This document shows positions 57,180 through 64,000 of a stretch of 64,000 nucleotides of DNA, one piece after another. The notes under the pieces are model-generated. The model worked only from the letters and a program-made list of their open reading frames with translations. It was not told where the DNA came from and searched no databases. This stretch comes from Thermococcus onnurineus NA1. GTDB taxonomy: Archaea; Methanobacteriota_B; Thermococci; Thermococcales; Thermococcaceae. Position 1 is the stretch's first letter; every line of letters starts with the position of its first letter. The translations under genes were made by a program, and so were the position numbers. Location: assembly GCF_000018365.1 (NCBI RefSeq), contig NC_011529.1:1612001-1676000 (forward strand), given 5' to 3'.

Positions 57180-58532
57180 ATGCGGATTCTGATATTGGGA
57201 TTTGAGTACCTGCCCGTGAAAGTTGGGGGCTTGGCCGAAGCCGTAACCAGCATAGCCGAGGGCCTCTCGAATCTGGGCCATGAAGTGGCTGTTTTTACCC
57301 CGAGCCACGGAAAAGACCTTGGCGAGCCTTTCACAGCCTTTAGGGTTTCAGCCTTTGGGGAGAGAGTGGAGGTAACTGTAAAAAAGAGAGAGCAGAATGG
57401 TGTCGTGGTTTATTCTCTTGGCGGTGGTGTTCTTGACAGCTCTGACGTTTATGGCCCGGGTTGGAACGGCCTGCTCAAAAAATCCGTTCTTTTCGGCAAG
57501 GCCAGCGTTGGGCTCTTGAACGAGCTTATCGGCGAATTCAAGCCTGACGTTGTCCACGCCCACGACTGGCACACGGTCTTCGCTCTTGGCCTCCTTAGGA
57601 AGTACTTTGGCCTGAGGAGTGTCTTCACCGTCCACAGGCTCAACAAGGCCAAGGTTCCCGCCCACTATTTCCACGAAGCCCACCTCAGTGAGCTCGTCCC
57701 CTACCCGGACATCGACCCCGAACATACCGCGGCTTACATAGCCGACGCAGTAACGACCGTCAGCAGGAGCTACCTATGGGAGGAATGGGACTTCTTCGGG
57801 CTCTTCGAGGGCAAAGTTACGCACATCTTCAACGGTATAGACTGCTCCTTCTGGAACGAGGAGCTGATAGAGACGGGAGATCTTCCTAGGGAAGAGCGCA
57901 GGAGGAGGATTCTTGAGGACCTTGGATTAAGCGACGGAAAGACCTTTATGTTCATAGGGCGTTTTGATAAGGCACAGAAGGGTGTGGACACCCTGCTGTA
58001 TGCGATAGAGCTCCTCTCTACTGACCCCTCTTTCAGTGAAATGAGGTTCATCATCATCGGCAAGGGGGATCCGGAGCTGGGAGCGTGGGCAAGGGCCATG
58101 GAAAACCGTTTCCCTGAGAACGTGAGGACAATTACCAAACTTCTCAGCAGAGAGGTCGTTAGGGAGCTCTACGGTTCCGTGGACTTTGTTGTAATCCCGT
58201 CGTACTTCGAGCCTTTCGGTCTGGTTCAGCTCGAGGCAATGTGCCTTGGTGCCGTTCCAATAGCTTCCGCTGTTGGGGGATTAAAGGACACGATAATAGG
58301 CCTCAGCAGTGATCCAGAGCGTGCGACAGGGATGCTCGTTTCTCCAAGGGATGCTTTTGCCCTAGCGAGGGCGATGATATGGGCCAAGGAGCTCGACGAT
58401 GAGACTCTGGAGAGACTCAGAGAGAACGGGAAAAAGCGGGCCAGGGAGGACTTCAGCTGGGAGAAAGCGTGCGAGCGATATGTGAGGGTTTACGAGGGGA
58501 GGGTTGACAAGGCGGTTTCATTCCTTCGCTGA
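57180..58532 (+). CDS. glgA: Glycogen synthase (GT5)
   Basis: 450-aa glycosyltransferase that extends alpha-1,4-glucan from a nucleotide sugar. The N-terminal KVGGLAEAV loop binds the nucleotide sugar, and the C-terminal domain has FIGRFDKAQKGVD and the E-x7-E motif EPFGLVQLE. Start ATG 57180 (MRILILGFEYLPV) has GGAGATGG at proper distance; ATG 57171 would have the GGAG site touching it. It probably shares the trmBL1 transcript, linking storage-polymer synthesis to the maltodextrin regulator. It ends two bases before the convergent rnp2 stop. Confidence 0.93.
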   Translation: MRILILGFEYLPVKVGGLAEAVTSIAEGLSNLGHEVAVFTPSHGKDLGEPFTAFRVSAFGERVEVTVKKREQNGVVVYSLGGGVLDSSDVYGPGWNGLLKKSVLFGKASVGLLNELIGEFKPDVVHAHDWHTVFALGLLRKYFGLRSVFTVHRLNKAKVPAHYFHEAHLSELVPYPDIDPEHTAAYIADAVTTVSRSYLWEEWDFFGLFEGKVTHIFNGIDCSFWNEELIETGDLPREERRRRILEDLGLSDGKTFMFIGRFDKAQKGVDTLLYAIELLSTDPSFSEMRFIIIGKGDPELGAWARAMENRFPENVRTITKLLSREVVRELYGSVDFVVIPSYFEPFGLVQLEAMCLGAVPIASAVGGLKDTIIGLSSDPERATGMLVSPRDAFALARAMIWAKELDDETLERLRENGKKRAREDFSWEKACERYVRVYEGRVDKAVSFLR

Positions 58533-58534
58533 TT

Positions 58535-58897
58535 TTATTTCCATCCGAATTCACTCAGAAACTTTCTCTTCAGTCTCTTTATCGTCCCAGAAACGCCGAG
58601 AGTCCTGAAAATTGCCTTAGAACCGTTTATGTGGGTGACGAGCGCCAGGGCGAAGCGGAGCTCCTCCACGTGCTTTCTATCAACACGGACTATACCGGTC
58701 TGACTCTTCTCGTTGAACTTTATGAACCAGGGCTTGGCCCGAGCGGAGCCGAGCGTCCCAAGGGTCGAGAGGCTTGCCTCCCAGATGGCCCTCTTTATCT
58801 CGTCCTTTGTGAAGGTTCTCTCACCGATGACCTGAAAGGCAATATAGCGGTGCTTATCCCTTAGTGTCGGCGGCAGTGTCTTGGGTCTTTCCTTCAT
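58535..58897 (-). CDS. rnp2: RNase P protein component 2 (Rnp2/Pop5)
   Basis: 120-aa protein subunit of archaeal RNase P, recognised from [20 protein letters not shown] (split in the text), [22 protein letters not shown] and the basic C-terminus [13 protein letters not shown]. Together with component 3 it supports catalysis by the RNA, which is encoded at 29433-29760 in this window. Start ATG 58897 has GGTG six bases upstream; a GTG at 58903 is less likely. Confidence 0.94.
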
Positions 58898-58925
58898 TTT
58901 CACACCTTCCCATTTTTGGCTACCA

Positions 58926-58937
58926 ACCTTTTTAAGG
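58926..58937 (+). promoter_or_regulatory. TATA box of the 58980 radical SAM gene
   Basis: ACCTTTTTAAGG, about 45-55 bases upstream of ATG 58980. It shows that the open frame upstream of that ATG is promoter sequence and not coding. Confidence 0.5.
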
Positions 58938-58979
58938 CCTGCTCCTCTGGTTGTGTTAGCGAGAGCTGGAGGGATTTGG

Positions 58980-60062
58980 ATGTGGGAGACCCCTTACTTT
59001 TCATACGCCGTGAGAGAACTGCCGAAGGGCTGTCAGATGTGCGTTAGGGGAGAGAAGCTCGTCCTCTTCACCACGGGTGCATGCCCGAGGGACTGCTTCT
59101 ACTGCCCGCTGAGCCCTTGGAGGAGGGAGGATGTCGTTTACGCCAACGAGAGGCCGGTTAAGAGGATAGATGACATTATTGAAGAGGCCAAAATTCAGGA
59201 GGCGAGGGGAGCAGGGGTCACCGGCGGAGATCCGCTGGCAAGATTAGACAGAACAGCCGAATATATTCGAGCCCTGAAGGAGCAGTTCGGGGAAAAGTTC
59301 CATGTCCACCTCTACACGACCGGAGCACTCACAACGAAAAAGGCCCTCGAAAAGCTCTACGACGCTGGTTTAGATGAAATCCGCTTCCATCCGGATCTCT
59401 TCAACCCGAACTCAAGGCTCTTCAGGGTGGAGATTGAGAACATAAAGAACGCATTCGACTTCGACTGGGACGTTGGAGGAGAGGTTCCCGCCGTTCCGGG
59501 TCAGGGCGAGAGGATTAAGTGGTTCGCGGAGTTTTTGGACGGACTTGGAGCGAAGTTCCTCAACATCAACGAGCTGGAGTTCAGCGAGACCAACCTGAGG
59601 AACCTCCTGGATAAGGGGTACCGGCCCATCAGCGACGAGAGTTCGGCGATTAAGGGAAGCTTAGAACTTGGCCTCGAAATCCTCCGCTGGGGCGAGGAGA
59701 ACACCTCACTGAGCTACCATCTCTGCACCTCCAAGCTCAAGGATGCCGTCCAGCTCAGGAACAGGCTGAGAAGAATGGCTAAAAACGTGGCTAAGCCGTA
59801 TATGGAGATAACGGAGGACGGAACACTCCGCTTTGGAATAGCTGAGTACGAGGATTTAGACGAGCTCTACACCCTCCTCGTGGAGGAGGCAGAGGTTCCC
59901 GGGGAGTGGCTTTACGTAAACCGCGAGAAGGGCAGGATAGAGATGCCTGAGGAGGTCGCCGTCGAGCTGGCCGAGGCGATTGAAGGAGACGTGAGGTTCT
60001 TCATCGTCGAGGAGTACCCCACGTGGGACAGGATTGAGGTGGAGAGGATTCCGTTGCCCTGA
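58980..60062 (+). CDS. Radical SAM protein (COG2108-like)
   Basis: 360-aa radical SAM enzyme. The cluster motif is [10 protein letters not shown] (near residue 37), preceded by GCQMC, two further cysteines that could hold metal. [20 protein letters not shown] and [10 protein letters not shown] are barrel elements. It is a conserved archaeal family without a known reaction. Start ATG 58980 ([14 protein letters not shown]) has GGAGGG upstream. Divergent from rnp2. Confidence 0.85.
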
Positions 60063-60181
60063 GCTTTCCCTTTCTCCTTGTACTATCCGATGTTGCTGGT
60101 TCTGGGGACGTAAGTAACTTACGGGGGCATAAGTTGTAAGGGTTCCGAAAAAGTTATTTACCCTGCTGGATATTAACGGCC

Positions 60182-60958
60182 ATGCGGGTCTTCATCAAGG
60201 ACTACCTCCTCCCGTGGCTGTTCGTTATCGTCTTCTGGGTTGCCATCTGGGGCCTCGTTCCCGGGAAGGAGAAAAACCTCTCGCTTCCGAACGTCCTTTC
60301 GGTTTTCGTTCTCCTGCCCATATTTCTCCTCGGGGCCCTGTGTTTCGTTGGAAAGACCCTCGAACGCTACGGCTATTCGCGAGGGGACATCAGAAGGCTC
60401 CCCGAAATAATCGAGAAAACCCACGGGAAGCTCTACCCTGCCAAGGAAATCTTTGATACCATCGCAAGTGCCCTCGTTTTCTGGGGACTGTTTTCCACGG
60501 CCGTGTTGCTGACAGAGAACCCCCTGTGGGGAGTGATTAATGCCCTGGCAATGTTTGCGTTGATCTTTTCGTTCTTCGTCCTGCTTATCTCGATGGTCAT
60601 CTGGGTGGTGGTATTTCCACTCTCCCTCTACCGGATTTTCACAGATAAAGAACCGCACAGGGGCCTCATAGATTTTGTCGTCGAGTACAACCTCGTTCTC
60701 ACCGGGATTCTCCTGGCGGTCAGGCTCATCGCACTTCACGCTGGCGATATCTCTGCTCCCCACTACATCATGAAGCTAATCGCCTTCGGAAGAAACGGCC
60801 AGGTTGTGAATGCTCTCTTCGAGCTTTCGGCGCTGAACTTCCTCTTTGGGCTGGTCGGCTTCTACGGGCCAAGGAGAATCGGAAAGGGGACGGCATTAAT
60901 CCTGACACTCATCGTCCTCGGCCAGCTGTGGGTTGCTTGGGGACTGCTGTTTGGTTGA
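60182..60958 (+). CDS. Multi-pass membrane protein, unknown
   Basis: 258 residues with six or seven hydrophobic helices (for example LPWLFVIVFWVAIWGLV, VFVLLPIFLLGALCFV, FFVLLISMVIWVVVFPL, ALILTLIVLGQLWVAWGLL). No motif recognised. A TATA-like AGTTATTTACC (60151-60161) lies ~20-30 bases upstream of the ATG, so the mRNA may be nearly leaderless. The 119-base gap before it holds nothing else obvious. Confidence 0.72.
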   Translation: MRVFIKDYLLPWLFVIVFWVAIWGLVPGKEKNLSLPNVLSVFVLLPIFLLGALCFVGKTLERYGYSRGDIRRLPEIIEKTHGKLYPAKEIFDTIASALVFWGLFSTAVLLTENPLWGVINALAMFALIFSFFVLLISMVIWVVVFPLSLYRIFTDKEPHRGLIDFVVEYNLVLTGILLAVRLIALHAGDISAPHYIMKLIAFGRNGQVVNALFELSALNFLFGLVGFYGPRRIGKGTALILTLIVLGQLWVAWGLLFG

Positions 60959-60995
60959 GGGAAAGCGTTAATTACGCCAAGCACTATTCACGGAC

Positions 60996-61178
60996 ATGGA
61001 TGAAGGTAGAAAACATGCTCCAAAGAGAGCTGGCAATCTTCACGTGCTTATGATAGCATTTGGAACAATGAGTGAAGAGGAAGTCGAGAGGCTCAAGAAG
61101 GAGCTCAAGGAAGTTGAAGACTGGATAAACTCTTGGATACTCACTCAGTTGGGGAATTCAAGAGAAGACGAAGAATGA
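60996..61178 (+). CDS. Possible small acidic protein
   Basis: 60 codons; the second half ([30 protein letters not shown]) is a convincing amphipathic helix with coding-like codon use. A TATA-like GTTAATTACG lies at 60965-60975, which would make ATG 60996 leaderless. ATG 61068 (MSEEEVERL) is the alternative start, giving 36 aa. Expression is uncertain. Confidence 0.4.
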   Translation: MDEGRKHAPKRAGNLHVLMIAFGTMSEEEVERLKKELKEVEDWINSWILTQLGNSREDEE

Positions 61179-61200
61179 AATTTTGGAAAAGTGAGAAGGC

Positions 61201-64000
61201 TCAAACCTCTTCAATCCCTATCTTCGCCTGAACTTCGGGCCACTCAACCACGTAGCCCTTGGCCTCGCCGAAGATGACCTCAGTTGCCCTCGTCTCCCTC
61301 TCTATGTAGTCAAGGTTCTCCTGGAGCAGTTCGCGATTCTCGTCGGTGGTCTCTATGGTGACAACTATCCTGTCGTTGACGTCGAGGTCGAGCCTCTTCC
61401 TCATCTCCTGTATTCTCCTGACGAACTCCCTCGCGAGGCCCTCAGCGAGGAGCTCCCTGGTGAGGGTCTTGTCCACGAAGACCCTTCCGCCGTCGAAGTC
61501 CTCAGCAACGAAGAAGTCCGGGAGCTTCTCCTCTATGGTCAGGTGCTCCTTTGTGAGGTGGAAGGTCTTGCCCTCTATCTCGACGTCCATCTCGCCGGCC
61601 TGGTAGAGCTCCCTGCCGTGCTCGGCTATCCACTGGGAGACGAGTCTGGCGTCGCCCTTGAACTCCGGCCCGACCTTCGCGAAGTTCGGCTTTATTATCA
61701 GCTCACGCTCGACCCTTCCAACGACGACCTCCTTAGCGTTGAGCTGATCCCTGAGCAGTCTGTTAAGCCTCTCGACAGCCCTCTTTACGGTCTCGTCCTC
61801 GGTCTCTATGATTATTCTCCTAACAGGGTAGCGGAGCTTTATCTTGGCCTTCTGCCTTGCCGCTGAGCCGGCCTCGACTATCTTCCTTACGGCTTCCATC
61901 TCCTTCTCGAGCTCTTCATCAATGGTCTTCTCATCTGCCTTCGGCCAGTCGAGCATGTGGACGCTCTCAACGCCAAGGAACGGCTTGAGGAGGTTCTGGT
62001 ATATCTCTTCAGCTATGTATGGCGTGAAGGGTGCCATAAGCCTCAGGAGGACGTTGAAGACCTTCCAGACGGTGTAGTAGGCAGCTAACTTGTCCGGGTC
62101 GTCGCCTTCAACCCACATGCGCTTCCTGATCAGCCTGATGTACCACCTGCTCAGGTCCTCGACGACGAAGTTGTATATCGCCCTCGTTGCCTTGGTAAGC
62201 CTGAAGGTCTCTATGCCCTCCGTGACTTCTCCTATGAGGCTGTTGACCCTGCTTAGTATCCACCTGTCCTCCTCGCGGAAAGGCAGCTCCTCGGGATTGA
62301 CTCTAGTCGGGTCAAAGTTATCCAGGCTCATGTAGGTGGCGCTCAAAACGTAGACGTTCCATAGTATGTTGAGCATCCTCTTGACCTGAGCCAGGCCCTT
62401 CCAGCTGAACTTGAGGTTTTCCCAGGGGTTGGTGGCCCAGAGCATGTAGAACCTGAAGGGGTCCCTTCCTTCCTTCTGGACGACCTCTTCCGGCCTTATG
62501 ATGTTGCCGAGGCTCTTGCTCATCTTGTCGCCCTTTTCGTCGAGGACGTAGCCGTGCATGGCGACCTTCCTGTAGGGGACTGTGTCGAAGGCTATAACGC
62601 TGGCCGCCTGCTGGGAGTAGAACCACTTGGTTACTTGGTCTTCACCCTCGACTATGAAGTCTGCCGGCCAGAGCTCCTTGAAGAGCTCCTCGTTTCTCGG
62701 GTAGTCGAGGGAAGCCCAGCTGGCTATTCCGCTGTCAAACCAGACGTCAACGACGTCCTTAACGCGGCGCATCTCCTTGCCGTTGACCTTTATGATGAAT
62801 GCATCCACGTAGGGCCTGTGGAGGTCCTCCGGGCCGAGCTTCTCTTCGATGACCCTGAGCTTCTCGCTGTAGTCCTCCGGGAGGTCTATCCTCTCGCCGT
62901 TCACTTCTATGGCCACGGAAAGCTTGACAAGCTCCTCAAAGCTTCCAACGACGTATATTTCGCCGTCCTCACTCTGCCATATCGGCAGGGGTATTCCCCA
63001 GTAGCGCTGTCTGCTTATGACCCAATCTCCGGAGTTCATGACGCCGTTGTCGTACCTGACCTTCACCCAGTCGGGGTACCAGGTCACCTTCTCGTCGTTC
63101 TCCTTGATTATCTGGTCTTTGACCTTGCTGACCTTGAGGAACCACTGGTCGGTGGCGCGGAATATAAGCGGCGTCTTACAGCGCCAGCAGTGCGGATATT
63201 TGTGCTCTATCGTTCCGGCCTTGACGAGGTAGCCCTTCTCCTTGAGGTGTTCTATGATCTCGGGGTCGGCGTCTTTGACGTAGACTCCATTCCATCTGCC
63301 CTCCACGTATCTGCCCTGGTCATCAACTGGTGAATACGCCGGAAGGCCGTACTCCCTTCCGACTTCGAAGTCTTCCTCACCGTGGCCCGGTGCGGTGTGA
63401 ACCAGTCCGGTACCGTCCTCAAGCGTCACGTGCTCGCCGAGGATAACGCGGTGGGCCCACTCGTACCTCTCGCGGAACTCCTTCTGAGTTGGGTACTCCT
63501 CCATGAGTATGTGCATGTAGCGGAGTCCCTCGAGGTCTTCACCCTTGAACTCCTCGACTATCTCGCCCTTAACGCCGACCTCGTTGAGAACTCTCTCAGC
63601 CAAGGCCTTGGCCACTATCCAGTACTCCTCGCCGTTCTCGGTCTCGACCCTGACCTTGACGTAGTCGTATTCGGGATGAACTGCAACCGCGAGGTTGGCC
63701 GGAAGAGTCCACGGCGTGGTTGTCCAGATGAGAAGGTACTCGTTGTCTTTGCCCTCAACCGGGAACTTGACGTATATGCTCGGGTCCTTCCTTATCTTGT
63801 ACTCACCGCGAACCTCGTGTTCAGCGAGAGCCGTCTCACAGCGCGGACACCAGTGCAGAACCCTCTTGTCCTTCTCGAGGAGGCCCTTCTCCCAGGCGCG
63901 CTTGAGCGTGAACCAGCCCGATTCTATGTACTCGTTCTTTATGGTCATGTAGGGGTTGTCCCAGTCCATCCATATGCCGAGCATCTTGAACTGCTCGGTC
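61201..64000 (-). CDS. ileS: Isoleucyl-tRNA synthetase, N-terminus beyond the window
   Basis: Class Ia aminoacyl-tRNA synthetase charging tRNA-Ile. The visible ~930 residues run from just before TEQFKMLGIWMDWDNPYM to the C-terminus. The editing domain (CP1) contains GTGLVHTAPGHGEEDF, the second catalytic motif is KGDKMSKSLGN, and zinc-type cysteine pairs occur in HWCPRCE and HCWRCK. The HIGH motif lies upstream of position 64000 and is not visible. The reading frame is open to the window edge, so the ATG at 63984 is internal. The anticodon-binding and C-terminal domains are complete. Confidence 0.96.
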   Translation of the reverse strand, partial: TEQFKMLGIWMDWDNPYMTIKNEYIESGWFTLKRAWEKGLLEKDKRVLHWCPRCETALAEHEVRGEYKIRKDPSIYVKFPVEGKDNEYLLIWTTTPWTLPANLAVAVHPEYDYVKVRVETENGEEYWIVAKALAERVLNEVGVKGEIVEEFKGEDLEGLRYMHILMEEYPTQKEFRERYEWAHRVILGEHVTLEDGTGLVHTAPGHGEEDFEVGREYGLPAYSPVDDQGRYVEGRWNGVYVKDADPEIIEHLKEKGYLVKAGTIEHKYPHCWRCKTPLIFRATDQWFLKVSKVKDQIIKENDEKVTWYPDWVKVRYDNGVMNSGDWVISRQRYWGIPLPIWQSEDGEIYVVGSFEELVKLSVAIEVNGERIDLPEDYSEKLRVIEEKLGPEDLHRPYVDAFIIKVNGKEMRRVKDVVDVWFDSGIASWASLDYPRNEELFKELWPADFIVEGEDQVTKWFYSQQAASVIAFDTVPYRKVAMHGYVLDEKGDKMSKSLGNIIRPEEVVQKEGRDPFRFYMLWATNPWENLKFSWKGLAQVKRMLNILWNVYVLSATYMSLDNFDPTRVNPEELPFREEDRWILSRVNSLIGEVTEGIETFRLTKATRAIYNFVVEDLSRWYIRLIRKRMWVEGDDPDKLAAYYTVWKVFNVLLRLMAPFTPYIAEEIYQNLLKPFLGVESVHMLDWPKADEKTIDEELEKEMEAVRKIVEAGSAARQKAKIKLRYPVRRIIIETEDETVKRAVERLNRLLRDQLNAKEVVVGRVERELIIKPNFAKVGPEFKGDARLVSQWIAEHGRELYQAGEMDVEIEGKTFHLTKEHLTIEEKLPDFFVAEDFDGGRVFVDKTLTRELLAEGLAREFVRRIQEMRKRLDLDVNDRIVVTIETTDENRELLQENLDYIERETRATEVIFGEAKGYVVEWPEVQAKIGIEEV

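Noticed and set aside
61201-64000. Apparent N-terminally truncated ileS beginning at the ATG at 63984
   Set aside because: The reading frame stays open to the window edge with conserved sequence (TEQFKM), so it is cut by the window and not truncated in the genome.

Overview
This is a stretch of chromosome from a hyperthermophilic euryarchaeon of the order Thermococcales, almost certainly a Thermococcus. The signs are an archaeal A1AO ATP synthase operon, an archaeal two-subunit DNA primase (PriS/PriL), archaeal RNase P RNA and the RNase P protein Rnp2 (Pop5 type), archaeal TATA boxes with GGTG/GAGGTG ribosome-binding sites, T-run terminators, Thr-rich surface-protein stalks and a CGP-CTERM tail. 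The block trmBL1 / cyclomaltodextrinase / malE-malF-malG-amylopullulanase-malK / UPF0146 / phosphohexomutase has the gene order I recall for T. kodakarensis TK1769-TK1777. The genus is inferred from gene content and no species is claimed.

Layout. 1-8370: complete atpI-K-E-C-F-A-B-D operon ending in a T-run. 8478-11249: a co-oriented trio of a diiron-type metallo-beta-lactamase protein, a soluble chemoreceptor-like signalling protein and an alanyl-tRNA editing hydrolase. 11395-15862 (minus): a TtuA-like PP-loop thiolase, a decayed membrane-protein gene, a radical SAM protein and the pyrimidine genes pyrC-pyrK. 16221-23357: a five-gene oligopeptide ABC importer with its own promoters. 23391-27740: a small membrane protein, NAD synthase, a DMT transporter, glutamine synthetase, a UPF0216 protein and a small membrane protein. 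27782-29389: a Thr-stalked surface protein. 29433-29760: RNase P RNA, whose 3' end overlaps a convergent DMT transporter gene. 30591-32829 (minus): primase. 33143-36249: a KaiC-like ATPase, an exported protein and a TctA/COG1784-type membrane protein. 36261-38668: a hypothetical gene and two RNA methyltransferases, with a candidate C/D box sRNA between the latter. 38705-42239 (minus): OPT peptide transporter, PqqD-like protein and M20 peptidase in one run. 42605-45224: an MBL-fold hydrolase, a phosphohexomutase and a UPF0146 protein. 45257-58532: the maltodextrin regulon. 58535-64000: RNase P protein Rnp2, a radical SAM protein, a membrane protein, a small ORF and ileS (its N-terminus runs off the end).

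How the genes fit together. Two nutrient circuits dominate. In the first, a surface-anchored GH57 amylopullulanase degrades alpha-glucans outside the cell, MalE-F-G-K imports the products, a cytoplasmic GH13 cyclomaltodextrinase opens or trims them, and the sensor-repressor TrmBL1 sits beside operator-like sites overlapping the malE and cyclomaltodextrinase promoters. A GT5 glycogen synthase lies directly after trmBL1. In the second, peptides enter through the Opp ABC system and an OPT carrier, and an M20 peptidase and glutamine synthetase serve nitrogen use. The ATP synthase rotor subunit has the single-carboxylate architecture known for the Na+-dependent enzyme of Pyrococcus.

I found no CRISPR array, tRNA, rRNA, insertion sequence, integrase or obvious foreign island. 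The less explained parts are the diiron protein/chemoreceptor pair, the OPT-PqqD-M20 run, the COG1784 gene with its exported partner, and several promoter-proximal inverted repeats.
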